Below, one piece after another: positions 17,009 through 26,710 of a stretch of DNA of 64,000 bases. How positions within the stretch are numbered: position 1 is the first letter of the stretch; each line of letters opens with the position of its first letter. The position numbers and the translations under genes are program-made. The notes beneath the pieces are model-generated. The model was not told where the DNA came from. It saw only the letters and a list, made by a program, of their open reading frames with translations, and ran no database searches. This stretch comes from an uncultured Ruminococcus sp. Its GTDB lineage: Bacteria > Bacillota > Clostridia > Oscillospirales > Ruminococcaceae. The stretch spans positions 62,001 to 126,000 of the forward strand of contig CANQJO010000005.1 of assembly GCA_947624255.1 (NCBI GenBank), written 5' to 3'.

Positions 17009-18247
17009 CTAAAGTCTCTGCGCCTTTTTTTCTTTTTTCTCGGCGTACATATTCTTGTCAGATTCAGCGAGACAAACGGTGGCGGGTGTGGATCTGTCCG
17101 TCCACATTGCAAGACCGAAACTAATGCTCAGCTTATGATCCTTGATCTGAAACAGTCCTGCCTGTTCACGCATTTGCTGAATGTAACGATCGCCGGATCG
17201 CAGGTCACTTTTCAGCAATAGTATAATAAATTCATCTCCGCCCGTCCGGAATGCATAGCTCTTATCGGGCAGTATCATGCGAAAGAGCATTGCCGCCATA
17301 CGGATATACTGATCGCCTGCTAAATGCCCATAGATATCGTTGACACTTTTTAATCCGTCACAATCGGCAGAAATAATACACACCGGAAAATCACCTTTAT
17401 GCTCTTCCTTTTGTATTCTGCGCAGAAATTCTTCAAAATAGCTTCTGCTGTACAGACCGGTCATTTCATCAGTGTGAAGCTGCTTTTCGAGAGCACGCTT
17501 CATCTGCTCATAGTCAGTCACATTGTTGATGAGTCCTACAATACCGGTTATGATACCATGCTGATTCCGGATAGGATGCTTTATGATCTCAAAATATTCC
17601 TGAATACCGTCTGAATTGATCTCAATTGTATATTGAGCGGGTTTACCGCTTTTCAGCAGATCCAGATCAGCCTGCAATGCGGCTTCTGCATTTTCCTTGT
17701 CCTTGCGTATTTCCACATCGGTTTTTCCACGTATTGTCCAGTCAGGCTCATCCGCATGATGAAGATGATGCCAATAGTGCGTGCAAAAGATATATCGTCC
17801 CTGCACGTCCTTCATGTAAATATTTGAGGGGAGCGCACGCAGAATTGACTCCATTTCCTCATATGTGACAGAATCCTTAAACCGTATCGCATTGTCGATA
17901 CGGTGCATCACAAGTTTTTGCTGAAACGGCATTTGCAGGCAATCCACTGCCCCCATTTCCAGAAATGAAAGCTCCCGTTCCGTAAGATCCTGCCCGGTCA
18001 CAAGCAGCAAAGCCGTCATGGCAAATTTGGCATTATCCCGCAGCATACACATCAATTCCGCAACAGCATCATCCTCCGAGGCAAGCAATATCGCATCCAC
18101 CGGAATTTGTCCGTCATTGAGAAATTGCATAACTGCACGCAGATCGTTGTTTTCTGTAATGTGGTAGTCTTCCTTTAGCATTTCCCGCAGTTCTTCACGG
18201 ATCTTAGGATCTTGTATTACCGACAACAGCATTTTTTTTGCTGACAC
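17009..18247 (-). CDS. Diguanylate cyclase with degenerate receiver and PAS domains
   Basis: The N-terminal ~125 residues resemble a receiver fold but lack a clear phospho-acceptor Asp. A PAS domain follows (about 135-250), and the C-terminal ~160 residues form a GGDEF domain with intact RTGGDEF, so c-di-GMP synthesis is expected. The GTG at 18247 is chosen: AAAGGAGGG lies 7 bases before it, and the promoter at 18294-18322 would put transcription start near 18287. The ATG at 18277 would leave no room for a ribosome site. It is a stand-alone gene on the minus strand. Confidence 0.88.
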   Translation of the reverse strand: MSAKKMLLSVIQDPKIREELREMLKEDYHITENNDLRAVMQFLNDGQIPVDAILLASEDDAVAELMCMLRDNAKFAMTALLLVTGQDLTERELSFLEMGAVDCLQMPFQQKLVMHRIDNAIRFKDSVTYEEMESILRALPSNIYMKDVQGRYIFCTHYWHHLHHADEPDWTIRGKTDVEIRKDKENAEAALQADLDLLKSGKPAQYTIEINSDGIQEYFEIIKHPIRNQHGIITGIVGLINNVTDYEQMKRALEKQLHTDEMTGLYSRSYFEEFLRRIQKEEHKGDFPVCIISADCDGLKSVNDIYGHLAGDQYIRMAAMLFRMILPDKSYAFRTGGDEFIILLLKSDLRSGDRYIQQMREQAGLFQIKDHKLSISFGLAMWTDRSTPATVCLAESDKNMYAEKKEKKAQRL

Positions 18248-18293
18248 TGCTATTCCCTCCTTTGAAATGATCTCCATAGCAGAATATAAGTAT

Positions 18294-18322
18294 ATTATAT
18301 CACAAGATCCCGGTCAAGTCAA
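18294..18322 (-). promoter_or_regulatory. Promoter of the PAS-GGDEF gene
   Basis: Minus strand: TTGACT (18322-18317), 17-bp spacer, TATAAT (18299-18294). Confidence 0.75.
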
Positions 18323-18451
18323 TGACATCAGCATTCATTTTAGTTATTTTTATGTCATTTTATTTTACGACCTTCCGAAAATTTTTTCTCGTCCAAATTT
18401 GTGCAAAATAACGAAATTTGTATTATCCAATCGTATAATATGACAATTCTA

Positions 18452-18480
18452 TTGAAATCATCGGAATTTTATATTATAAT
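18452..18480 (+). promoter_or_regulatory. Promoter of the MATE exporter gene
   Basis: TTGAAA (18452-18457), 17-bp spacer, TATAAT (18475-18480), 24 bases before the ATG with a GAAAGGA site between. Confidence 0.75.
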
Positions 18481-18504
18481 ACATTATGAAAGGAAGTATA
18501 ATAC

Positions 18505-19911
18505 ATGGAAGAAAAAGAAAACGATAATCCTTTAGGAACAGAATCGGTGACGAAGCTCATGGTAAAGTTTGCAGCTCCGAGTATTGTGGGAATGCTTGTG
18601 AGTGCGCTTTACAACATCGTGGATCAGCTTTTCATCGGTCAGAAGATAGGTCAATTGGGAAATGCGGCTACAAATATAGCATTCCCGTTTTCCACCGGCT
18701 GTATCGCTCTTGCATTGCTTTTCGGTATCGGCGGCGCTTCATGTTTCAATCTTGCTCTCGGCATGAATGACAAAAAGCGTGCCGGATATTATGCAGGAAA
18801 CGCCTTTACTATGCTTGTGGTAAGCGGAGTGGTTCTCGGAGCAATAACGCTGACATTCCTTACGCCGCTGCTGAAACTTTTCGGCTCACCGGCAGATGTT
18901 ATGCCGTATGCGCAGGATTATGTGAGTATAACGGCTATCGGATTTCCGTTTCTGATAATATCAACGGGCGGAGGTCATCTTATCCGTGCTGACGGAAGTC
19001 CCGGCATGACAATGATACTCAACCTTGTAGGAGCAGTCGTAAATACGATACTTGATGCGTTATTCGTTCTTGTTTTCAACTGGGGAATGTCCGGTGCGGC
19101 AATAGCAACAGTAATAGGACAGTTTGTTTCAACAGTGCTTGTAGTGATATATGTATTCAGATACAAGACCATAAAATTAGAGAAAAGGCATTTTGTTCCG
19201 AAGAGACATACGATAAGCCGTGTAGCATCTATCGGTATGGCATCATTTTTTAACCAGATCGCAATAGGTATCGTTCAGGTCGTTCTGAACAATTCGCTGA
19301 AGCATTACGGGGCTATGTCCGAATACGGTGATTCTGAGCCTATTGCCTGTGCAGGGATCGTCATGAAGGTAAACATGATAGTGTTCTCTGTAGTGATAGG
19401 ACTTGCTCAGGGAACACAGCCCATTGAGAGCTACAATTACGGGGCACGCCGCTATGACAGAGTAAAACAGGCATATTTGCAGGCTGTGAAAGCGGGAGCT
19501 GCAATATCAGTGCTTGCATTCTTGTTTTTTCAGTTATTTCCCGGACAGATACTCTCGCTTTTCGGAAAAGGCAGCGAGACATATTATGATTTCGGAGAAA
19601 AATTTTTCAGGATATTCCTGTTTTTCACATGGATAAACTGTCTCCAGCCGATCACATCTACTTTTTTCACGTCCATAGGCAAACCGATAAAAGGATTTTT
19701 CCTTTCCCTGACGAGGCAGATACTGTTCTTTGTGCCGATATTACTGATATTGCCGATATTCTTCGGAATAGACGGCATAATATACACAGGTCCCATAGCC
19801 GATCTTCTTTCGGCAGTGGTAGCGATATCACTGGCAGTATATGAGTTCCGGAACATGAAAAAGCTCGCAGGAGAAAGCGGTGCCGCCGCAATATCGGAAA
19901 ACATAACGTAA
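18505..19911 (+). CDS. MATE-family multidrug/cation exporter
   Basis: A 468-residue polytopic membrane protein with about twelve hydrophobic segments. The N-terminal block APSIVGMLVSALYNIVDQLFIG and the repeated second half (VNMIVFSVVIGLAQGTQPIESYNYGARR) are typical of MATE exporters of the MepA-like group. These export drugs or metabolites in exchange for Na+ or H+. It stands alone behind its own promoter. The substrate is unknown. Confidence 0.93.
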   Translation: MEEKENDNPLGTESVTKLMVKFAAPSIVGMLVSALYNIVDQLFIGQKIGQLGNAATNIAFPFSTGCIALALLFGIGGASCFNLALGMNDKKRAGYYAGNAFTMLVVSGVVLGAITLTFLTPLLKLFGSPADVMPYAQDYVSITAIGFPFLIISTGGGHLIRADGSPGMTMILNLVGAVVNTILDALFVLVFNWGMSGAAIATVIGQFVSTVLVVIYVFRYKTIKLEKRHFVPKRHTISRVASIGMASFFNQIAIGIVQVVLNNSLKHYGAMSEYGDSEPIACAGIVMKVNMIVFSVVIGLAQGTQPIESYNYGARRYDRVKQAYLQAVKAGAAISVLAFLFFQLFPGQILSLFGKGSETYYDFGEKFFRIFLFFTWINCLQPITSTFFTSIGKPIKGFFLSLTRQILFFVPILLILPIFFGIDGIIYTGPIADLLSAVVAISLAVYEFRNMKKLAGESGAAAISENIT

Positions 19912-19943
19912 ACTTGTTAAAATAAAAATATTTATTTTTTCTA

Positions 19944-19972
19944 TTGATTTAAACATCAATATTTGATATAAT
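19944..19972 (+). promoter_or_regulatory. Promoter upstream of the candidate RNA and tRNA-Gln
   Basis: TTGATT (19944-19949), 17-bp spacer, TATAAT (19967-19972). Predicted start near 19979. Confidence 0.65.
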
Positions 19973-19978
19973 ATTATA

Positions 19979-20076
19979 TATGATTCTTTAAGCAGACCAA
20001 AATTCGCATACAGAAGACGCTGATTCTTCTGTATGGTCTGCCTGATGCACAGCCGGTCGGGAACGGTCGGCTTTTT
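19979..20076 (+). ncRNA. Candidate ~98-base structured RNA upstream of tRNA-Gln
   Basis: The segment runs from a consensus promoter to a terminator-like hairpin and codes for nothing credible. Stem 1 pairs GCAGAC (19992-19997) with GTCTGC (20036-20041), then CATACAGAAGA (20007-20017) with TCTTCTGTATG (20025-20035), with a 9-base one-sided bulge. Stem 2 (20051-20072) is a 9-bp GC-rich hairpin with GGAA loop, followed by TTTT. It matches no RNA family I recognise. It may be a free small RNA, or the leader of the tRNA-Gln transcript with an attenuator. Confidence 0.45.
20051..20076 (+). terminator. Terminator-like hairpin just before tRNA-Gln
   Basis: AGCCGGTCG (20051-20059) pairs with CGGTCGGCT (20064-20072), including two G-T pairs, with a GGAA loop and then TTTT. 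It lies 16 bases before the tRNA 5' end, too close for a separate tRNA promoter. Confidence 0.6.
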
Positions 20077-20092
20077 AAAAGTACATTCATTC

Positions 20093-20167
20093 TGGGGTAT
20101 AGCCAAGCGGTAAGGCAACAGACTTTGACTCTGTCATTCGCTGGTTCAAATCCAGCTGCTCCAACCA
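20093..20167 (+). tRNA. tRNA-Gln(TTG)
   Basis: Acceptor strands TGGGGTA and TGCTCCA, anticodon loop ACTTTGACT with anticodon TTG, T loop TTCAAAT, encoded CCA at 20165-20167. The T1-A72 start and weak acceptor pairing are typical of tRNA-Gln. Confidence 0.95.
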
Positions 20168-20169
20168 TC

Positions 20170-20229
20170 CGGCAGCATCGCATAGATCGGTGCTGCCGTA
20201 AAAAATGTGAGAGATACTCTCTTTTTTTT
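20170..20229 (+). terminator. Double hairpin terminator after tRNA-Gln
   Basis: CGGCAGCA (20170-20177) pairs with TGCTGCCG (20191-20198), followed by a second short stem, GAGAG (20209-20213) with CTCTC (20217-20221), and eight T. Confidence 0.8.
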
Positions 20230-20423
20230 CGTCTAATGATTATACGGGGATCTTCACGGGAATATCCGGTTCTGCCCGATGATTATCATTTATCCGGAGA
20301 TCTGCGAGCGGCTCAATTGCAAAATACACAACAGATGACGACAATTTTTTCGTACAGAAAGCATAGGTGAGTATATTCGGTTTGCAGCAGATGCCGTGAT
20401 CCTCCGGTGAGAAAGGTGAAGCC

Positions 20424-22802
20424 ATGCAGTCTCTTATTTTTTCAATTCTTATTCCGGTATGCAGCTACATTCTGACGCTTATGCTCATAACAGAGCATCT
20501 TGTTTCTCCTGACAGCGATCCCAAGGCAGCAAAACAAAAAAAAGAGAAAAAAGCTCATGATCCCGGGATGACAAGGGCGACACGCCGAGCGACGGCCGTA
20601 TTTTTCATAGAATTATGTGTATTCGTAATTTTGAGTATAGTATCTCAGCGGCTGATGTACAGTGACGGATACCGGATCCCCGGGGCGGCATTGACTGTTT
20701 CCGGAATACTGCCGTTTGCAGCCGTTATTGCTCCCTACTGCACAAAAAATAAAAGGTTGGCTGCGCTCATAAAGCATACGGCGGTATGTGCTTTTGTACT
20801 GCTTATTGCAGAGGTGATCGTTTTCAACGGTAAGAGTTTAACGACCAAAAATACTAATATGATCTATATTTCCGAAAGTCTCACCTTTGACGGAGATATC
20901 TCTGAAAACGGGACAAGCCTTGTGGTCTCCGGGAACGGTACGATCACGCTGGATAACATTCCGGAAAATACAAATGCGCTGATGCTTGACGTTCATCAAG
21001 AGGAAAATTATGAGGCATACCATGAGAGCCGTCCGTATTATTGCGAGGTCCTTATTAAGGACGAGGCGTGGGCCGACTCATATATGACCGTTCAGAGCAA
21101 ATACCTTATGTCCATTGACAAAAATGCCGATTTCTCGTTTTACCCGTATGGAGATGTGATCTCGCTTCAGCTCAGATTCAGTGATATTGCAGATCCGGTT
21201 ACGATCAGCGGGATACGTGCGGTGAGTGCGATACCGTTCAAATTTTCAAATCTGAGATATTTTGTGCTGCTTTCATTCCTGGTACTGATATTTGCGGCAA
21301 AGGATCTTGAGCTTTACAAGATAACCTTCGATCAGCGCAAAAGATCTCATACGATCGCAGTATGGATCATGGTGGTTCTTTGTACGTCTTCGGCTCTTGT
21401 ATTATTCAAGCCCGGAGAGAAAATGTTCAAATATGAAAGGGATATAAAGCATTTGGAAAGTCCCTATGCCATGACCTTTGACGCTTTCATGCATAAGCAG
21501 GTCAGTCTTGATTACGATGCCGAGCCTGCTCTTGAGGAGCTTAAAAATCCCTATGATCCCGGGGAACGCTACGATTCCGGAGTATTTTATCTCTTTGATT
21601 ACTCCTACCATGACGGAAAATATTACTGCTATTTTGGAGCTACTCCTGTTCTGACGCTGTTTTTCCCGGCATATCTGCTTACCGGTAAGATACCTACCGT
21701 GCCTATGGTGAACGCATTTTTCGGGACACTTGCCATATTCATGTTCTGTATGGCTTTGCTTGCCATGACAAGAGTGATCGCTCCTCGTGCAAATCTGCTG
21801 CTCCTGCTCGGAGCTATGCCTGCGGGAACGGCGTGCATCGGAGTGCTTTATGCTCTCAACTTTGCTGATATGTACTGCGTTCCTCTTGTTTCGGGGTTGA
21901 CGTTCCTGTTCCTTTGCCTGTGGCTTGGATTCGCAGCAATATCAGCGAAGAAAAGCATCAACAGAATGCTGCTTCTTGTGTTCAGTTCTGTCTCTCTTGT
22001 GCTGTGTGTCGGCTCACGTCCGGGAATGGCACTCTGCTCGGCGGTTCTCGTGCCTTTTTTCCTGAGAATACTTTCGGACAAAAAGCAGAAACTCTCGTAC
22101 CGCCTGAAACAGGCTTGCTGCTTTGTAGTGCCGCTCATGATCGGAGCTTTCATCATCATGTGGTACAACGCCGCACGTTTCGGCTCGCCGTTTGATTTCG
22201 GAGCAAAATACCAGCTGACAGTAAGCGATATCCATGCCAATAAGGTAAGATTTGCGGATATTCCGGCAGTGCTGTATCATTATTTCTTCATGCCGCCGAG
22301 AGTAAGGAGTACTTTCCCGTTCTTTGATATGCAGGAGGCCGTACTTGGAAATTACGGTAAACATACCTATGTATTTCATAGGCTGTCAGCCTTTGCAAAT
22401 CCGATGATACTCCTCGGTGTGCTGCTCGTTCCCATGGTAATGAAACACCGTGGAAACACGCTTGCTTTCGGAGCATCAAGGCATAGCAGGAATGCATTCT
22501 ATATTATCTGCATTTTTACGGCATTATTTATTGCATGGCAGGATTTCGGTCTGGGAGGCGTGATACAGCGGTATGTGATCGACATCATGCCGCTTATGAC
22601 TGTCTGCTCGATATTTGTTCTGCTGAGACTGAACGCATTTCCCTCACGGAGAAAATATTTCTACACGATATCATCAGCTTCAATGCTGATGACATTCGCT
22701 ATAAACTGGCTCGTTACTCTGACAAACAGGACGGGCAATATACATCTCAGAAATCCGGAGCTTCTTGAAACTCTTGAGGATCTCGTTATATTCTGGCAAT
22801 AA
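20424..22802 (+). CDS. Large polytopic membrane protein, GT-C glycosyltransferase-like
   Basis: A 792-residue protein with about a dozen hydrophobic segments. A soluble, probably extracytoplasmic stretch (about 135-270) precedes the main transmembrane block. The segment around residues 385-430 ([18 protein letters not shown]) is a pattern seen in GT-C fold lipid-linked sugar transferases of Clostridia. No catalytic residues can be assigned with certainty. The ATG at 20424 follows GAAAGGTG. The next two genes (FAD oxidoreductase and GtrA) overlap or abut, so the trio probably builds or decorates a cell-surface glycan. Confidence 0.6.
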   Translation: MQSLIFSILIPVCSYILTLMLITEHLVSPDSDPKAAKQKKEKKAHDPGMTRATRRATAVFFIELCVFVILSIVSQRLMYSDGYRIPGAALTVSGILPFAAVIAPYCTKNKRLAALIKHTAVCAFVLLIAEVIVFNGKSLTTKNTNMIYISESLTFDGDISENGTSLVVSGNGTITLDNIPENTNALMLDVHQEENYEAYHESRPYYCEVLIKDEAWADSYMTVQSKYLMSIDKNADFSFYPYGDVISLQLRFSDIADPVTISGIRAVSAIPFKFSNLRYFVLLSFLVLIFAAKDLELYKITFDQRKRSHTIAVWIMVVLCTSSALVLFKPGEKMFKYERDIKHLESPYAMTFDAFMHKQVSLDYDAEPALEELKNPYDPGERYDSGVFYLFDYSYHDGKYYCYFGATPVLTLFFPAYLLTGKIPTVPMVNAFFGTLAIFMFCMALLAMTRVIAPRANLLLLLGAMPAGTACIGVLYALNFADMYCVPLVSGLTFLFLCLWLGFAAISAKKSINRMLLLVFSSVSLVLCVGSRPGMALCSAVLVPFFLRILSDKKQKLSYRLKQACCFVVPLMIGAFIIMWYNAARFGSPFDFGAKYQLTVSDIHANKVRFADIPAVLYHYFFMPPRVRSTFPFFDMQEAVLGNYGKHTYVFHRLSAFANPMILLGVLLVPMVMKHRGNTLAFGASRHSRNAFYIICIFTALFIAWQDFGLGGVIQRYVIDIMPLMTVCSIFVLLRLNAFPSRRKYFYTISSASMLMTFAINWLVTLTNRTGNIHLRNPELLETLEDLVIFWQ

Positions 22803-22824
22803 AATTCAGAAAGGAATATGTGGA

Positions 22825-24378
22825 ATGAAAAAGGTAATTATCATCGGTGCAGGTCCTGCGGGACTGACAGCAGCATATGAACTGCTCAAAGATAAAACAG
22901 GCGAATACGACGTTGAAATACTTGAAGAGACAGAAGCTATCGGCGGTATCTCCCAAACCGTACGCTATAACGGCAACCGTATGGATATCGGCGGTCACAG
23001 ATTTTTCTCTAAGGACGATCGTGTAATGGAGTGGTGGCAGAACATGATGCCCCGTCAGGGAAAGCCCTCCTTCGATGATATAAAACTGAAACGCCGGAAA
23101 AAGCTCTCACCCGGCGGTCCCGACCCGGAGGTGACGGATCGTGTAATGCTTGTACGTCAGAGAGTTTCACGCATCTACTATAATAAAAAATTCTTTGACT
23201 ATCCCGTTACCATGAAAAAAGAGACCATCCGGAATATGGGATTTGTCACCACGATGAAGGCAGGTTTCAGCTATATGAGATCGGCTGTGGCAAAGCTGCC
23301 GGAGACTTCTCTTGAAAACTTCTATATCAATCGTTTCGGCAGAAAGCTCTACTCCATGTTCTTTGAGGGCTACACCGAGAAGCTCTGGGGCAGACATCCT
23401 CGTGAGATCTCGGCAGACTGGGGATCACAGCGTGTAAAGGGACTCTCTATCCGTGCGGTGCTAAAGGATATGCTTACCAAAAACAAAAAAGATAACAAAA
23501 ATGTCGAGACATCGCTTATCGAGGAATTCTACTATCCCAAATTCGGTCCCGGTCAGCTCTGGGAGACTACTGCTGAGGAGGTAAAGGCTCTGGGAGGAAA
23601 GATCCTCATGAACAGCAAAGTTACAGGCATTACTACAGACGGCAGCGGAAAGATCGTCAGCGTGACGTACGAAAGAGACGGCGCTCCCGTTACCGAGGAG
23701 GCAGATGTGTTCATGTCCTCAATGCCGGTAAAGGATCTTATTGCAGGAATGAACGATGTTCCCGAAGATCTCAGATATATTGCAAACGGACTTCCTTACC
23801 GTGACTTTGTGACAGTAGGACTTCTTGTAAAGAAGCTTGATCTCAAAAACGAGACAGATATCCGGACTCTTGGAAATATTGTTCCCGACTGCTGGATATA
23901 CGTTCAGGATACCGGCGTAAAACTGGGCAGAATACAGATATTCAACAACTGGTCGCCCTATATGGTGAAAGATGCCGAAAATACGGTGTGGATCGGTCTT
24001 GAGTATTTCTGCAACGAGGGCGACGGTTTCTGGAGCATGGACGAAAAATCATGCGTAAAAACGGCAGTGCGTGAGCTTCTGAAAATGGGAGTTATCACAA
24101 AGGCATCGGATGTTCTTGATTATCACAGAGAGAAGATAAAGAAAGCATATCCCGCATATTTTGACACATATTCCGAAATGGACAAGCTCGTTGATTATCT
24201 CAGCGGCTTTGAGAATCTCTACTGTATCGGCAGAAACGGTCAGCACCGTTACAACAATATGGATCACTCCATGGCTACGGCATTCGAGGCTGTTGACAAC
24301 ATAAAGAGCGGCAGAAAAGACAAGCAGAATGTCTGGAGCGTAAATACCGAAAAGGAATACCACGAGGAGAAAAAGTAA
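22825..24378 (+). CDS. FAD-dependent oxidoreductase (amine oxidase / UDP-galactopyranose mutase-like)
   Basis: A 517-residue flavoprotein starting [20 protein letters not shown], the dinucleotide-binding fold. DIGGHRFFS and the C-terminal FAD block [20 protein letters not shown] follow. The family includes UDP-galactopyranose mutase and protoporphyrinogen oxidase relatives. Placement between a GT-C-like membrane protein and gtrA suggests a nucleotide-sugar or lipid-sugar reaction. The ATG at 22825 is used because AAGGA precedes it and the nucleotide-binding fold starts there; 60 extra bases upstream are open but overlap the previous gene. The stop shares bases with the gtrA start (TAATG). Confidence 0.82.
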   Translation: MKKVIIIGAGPAGLTAAYELLKDKTGEYDVEILEETEAIGGISQTVRYNGNRMDIGGHRFFSKDDRVMEWWQNMMPRQGKPSFDDIKLKRRKKLSPGGPDPEVTDRVMLVRQRVSRIYYNKKFFDYPVTMKKETIRNMGFVTTMKAGFSYMRSAVAKLPETSLENFYINRFGRKLYSMFFEGYTEKLWGRHPREISADWGSQRVKGLSIRAVLKDMLTKNKKDNKNVETSLIEEFYYPKFGPGQLWETTAEEVKALGGKILMNSKVTGITTDGSGKIVSVTYERDGAPVTEEADVFMSSMPVKDLIAGMNDVPEDLRYIANGLPYRDFVTVGLLVKKLDLKNETDIRTLGNIVPDCWIYVQDTGVKLGRIQIFNNWSPYMVKDAENTVWIGLEYFCNEGDGFWSMDEKSCVKTAVRELLKMGVITKASDVLDYHREKIKKAYPAYFDTYSEMDKLVDYLSGFENLYCIGRNGQHRYNNMDHSMATAFEAVDNIKSGRKDKQNVWSVNTEKEYHEEKK

Positions 24379-24857
24379 TGGAGAAAACCGATTTTCAGGA
24401 GGTCAGGGAGATCATAGCCTCACGGAAATTCGGGAGGCTTTTCTCGGGAGATACCGAAAATACACTGATACAGTTCTTTCGATATATTTTCGTGGGAGGA
24501 GCTGCCACGGTCGTTGACTGGGGAGCATCGGCACTGCTTTTCTATCTTGTTTTCGGACAAAACCATGCATCTCTTGCAAATGCGATATCCTTTGTTCTCG
24601 GATTGATATTCAACTATGTGCTGAGTACATTCTGGATATTCCGCAGCTCCAAAATAAAATCAAGGCTTATGGAGTTTCTCGGCTTTGCGGCTATCGGTTT
24701 TGTGGGACTGCTCATGACCGTGGGCATAACCTACCTCTTTGAGCTATGGCTGGGCGATGTCACCGACTTGTTTCAGATACTTGCAAAGGTGGTCTCCACG
24801 GCGGCTGCATTTTTCTGGAATTTTTTTGCAAGAAAGATACTGTTGTTCAGTAAATAA
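24378..24857 (+). CDS. GtrA-family membrane protein
   Basis: A 159-residue protein with four transmembrane segments (FRYIFVGGAATVVDWGASALLF is the first) and the motif NYVLSTFWIFR typical of GtrA. These proteins are thought to assist flipping of undecaprenyl-phosphate-linked sugars. The start overlaps the upstream stop by one base. With its two upstream neighbours it forms a compact surface-glycan module. Confidence 0.9.
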   Translation: MEKTDFQEVREIIASRKFGRLFSGDTENTLIQFFRYIFVGGAATVVDWGASALLFYLVFGQNHASLANAISFVLGLIFNYVLSTFWIFRSSKIKSRLMEFLGFAAIGFVGLLMTVGITYLFELWLGDVTDLFQILAKVVSTAAAFFWNFFARKILLFSK

Positions 24858-24883
24858 TTGTACTCCTGATGCAGGGGTATACA

Positions 24884-24914
24884 ACGGCTGCTGCGCCCTG
24901 CGGCAGCCGTTTTT
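24884..24914 (+). terminator. Terminator between gtrA and the response-regulator gene
   Basis: ACGGCTGC (24884-24891) pairs with GCAGCCGT (24903-24910), followed by TTTTT. The response-regulator ribosome site (GGGAG) starts right after the T-run. No promoter is evident between the hairpin and the gene, so read-through may set its basal level. Confidence 0.8.
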
Positions 24915-24926
24915 GGGAGTGTTGAT

Positions 24927-25595
24927 ATGTCAAAAATACTGCTTGTGGAGGACGACAGAGGCATCGTCACCAATTTAACCGAATTTCTCCGCAGAGAGGG
25001 GTTTGAGGTAGAGTCTGCCTCAGGGCAAAAGGACGCTCTTGCTCTTGCGGATTCTGACAGCTTTGACCTTGTGCTGCTGGATATCTCCCTCTCTGACGGT
25101 AACGGATATGCCGTATGTTCAGCAATAAAGCGAGATCACGGCATACCTGTGATCTTCCTTACTGCCTCGGGCGATGAATACAGCACTGTCACGGGATTTG
25201 ATCTGGGAGCTGATGACTACATTTCAAAGCCTTTCCGTCCACGGGAGCTTGTATCACGTATAAAGAATATCCTTCGTCTGACGGGAGGCTCCGGCTCAAT
25301 AGCTCAGCTTGGAGATGTCTCTGTGGATACGGTCAGGGGAGTTGCCATGAAAAACGGCATTGATCTTTATTTATCAGCGTTAGAGTACAGGCTGCTGCTT
25401 GTATTTATCAACAACAGAGGATCGGTGCTGAGCCGTAATCAGCTTCTGCGGTCGATCTGGGATTTCGCCGGCGAATTCGTCAATGATAACACACTGACCG
25501 TATATATAAAGCGTCTCAGAGAAAAAATAGAAGATGATCCGCAGAATCCGACGATAATCAAGACTGTCCGAGGACTCGGCTATAAGGTGGACTGA
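24927..25595 (+). CDS. OmpR-family response regulator
   Basis: A 222-residue protein with an N-terminal receiver (1-115; phospho-acceptor D52 in LLDIS, acidic pair ED 8-10, conserved Lys in YISKPF) and a C-terminal winged-helix DNA-binding domain (about 125-222, ending TVRGLGYKVD). The kinase gene starts two bases after its stop. An ABC exporter follows, the arrangement of peptide-antibiotic resistance modules. It likely binds the repeat at 26622-26638. Confidence 0.94.
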   Translation: MSKILLVEDDRGIVTNLTEFLRREGFEVESASGQKDALALADSDSFDLVLLDISLSDGNGYAVCSAIKRDHGIPVIFLTASGDEYSTVTGFDLGADDYISKPFRPRELVSRIKNILRLTGGSGSIAQLGDVSVDTVRGVAMKNGIDLYLSALEYRLLLVFINNRGSVLSRNQLLRSIWDFAGEFVNDNTLTVYIKRLREKIEDDPQNPTIIKTVRGLGYKVD

Positions 25596-25596
25596 T

Positions 25597-26595
25597 ATGA
25601 AGCTTAAGAAAAACCGTGAGGCAGCAATTTCCTTTGCGATATATTACATAGTGAGCGCTGCTGTGCTGATATATGCGTATTTTTTTCACCGTGATATGCT
25701 TGGAACTGCAGCGGTGATATGTTTTGTATTCACAGCGATCCACTACCTGACTACGTATGTGAGATACAGAGCGATACGCCGCCTTTCAAGCGAGCTCAAC
25801 ATGATACTGCACGGTGGTGCGACATTTTCTCCGAGTAATAAAGAGGGAGAGCTGTCTGTTCTGGAAACGGAGATATATAAAATGACAGTACGTCTGCGTG
25901 AACAGCAGCATTGTCTTAAAAACGAAAAGGTCTACCTTGCCGATTCTCTTGCGGATATATCTCACCAGATAAGAACTCCGCTGACCTCTATAAATATTCT
26001 TGTTGCATTTCTTGATAATCCGGACATCACCTATGAACGCCGACGTGAGCTTATCAATGAGCTGTATGAGCTTTTATCACGGATAGACCGGCTGATAACA
26101 ACACTGCTGAAAATATCAAAGCTCGATGCGGGAACGGTCGAATTTCGCAGGGAGAGGCTCTCTCTTCGTGAACTTGCCGAGCGCTCCTGCAAGCCGCTGC
26201 AAATACCAATGGAGATACGCTGTCAGCATTTGTATATAAGCGGTGAGGGCAGCTTCACCGGAGATATACAGTGGACGTGTGAGGCTATCAGTAATATAGT
26301 GAAAAACTGCATGGAGCACACTCCCGACGGAGGAAAGATCACTATAGAAACGTCCGAAAATGCCCTGTACAGTGAGATCATCATAAGGGATAACGGCAGC
26401 GGCATTTTGCCTGAAGATCTGCCGAGGATCTTCGAGCGGTTCTATAAAGGAAGCGGCTCGGACGAAAAGAGCTTCGGTATAGGACTTGCTCTTGCACGAA
26501 TGATAATCACCGATCAGAACGGCAGCATAAAGGCTGAATCTCCTGCCGGCGGTGGAGCAAAATTCATCATAAAATTCTATAAGGGTGTCATCTGA
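25597..26595 (+). CDS. Intramembrane-sensing sensor histidine kinase
   Basis: A 332-residue kinase with two adjacent transmembrane helices (about 8-29 and 36-56) joined by only a few residues. It has no periplasmic sensor domain, as in BceS-type kinases that sense through their transporter. The phospho-acceptor is H123 in DISHQIRTPLT. The N box (NIVKNCMEH), G1 (DNGSGI) and G2 (GIGLAL) are intact. It partners with the response regulator directly upstream. Confidence 0.93.
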   Translation: MKLKKNREAAISFAIYYIVSAAVLIYAYFFHRDMLGTAAVICFVFTAIHYLTTYVRYRAIRRLSSELNMILHGGATFSPSNKEGELSVLETEIYKMTVRLREQQHCLKNEKVYLADSLADISHQIRTPLTSINILVAFLDNPDITYERRRELINELYELLSRIDRLITTLLKISKLDAGTVEFRRERLSLRELAERSCKPLQIPMEIRCQHLYISGEGSFTGDIQWTCEAISNIVKNCMEHTPDGGKITIETSENALYSEIIIRDNGSGILPEDLPRIFERFYKGSGSDEKSFGIGLALARMIITDQNGSIKAESPAGGGAKFIIKFYKGVI

Positions 26596-26621
26596 GAAAA
26601 GTGACGTTTTTGTTATTTTCA

Positions 26622-26654
26622 AGTCACCGTAGAGTCACAATTGCATGATATAAT
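26622..26654 (+). promoter_or_regulatory. Activator-type promoter with direct repeat for the ABC exporter
   Basis: Two copies of AGTCAC (26622-26627 and 26633-26638) are spaced 11 bp centre to centre, followed by TATAAT at 26649-26654. There is no usable -35 at the right distance; the repeat occupies that place. This is the usual layout for OmpR-type activators. An inverted half-site (GTGAC) lies at 26611-26615. Confidence 0.6.
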
Positions 26655-26710
26655 GTAGTACAGATGATAAATCTATCTGATGTTCAAACAAAAATGAAAG
26701 GAATGACGTT

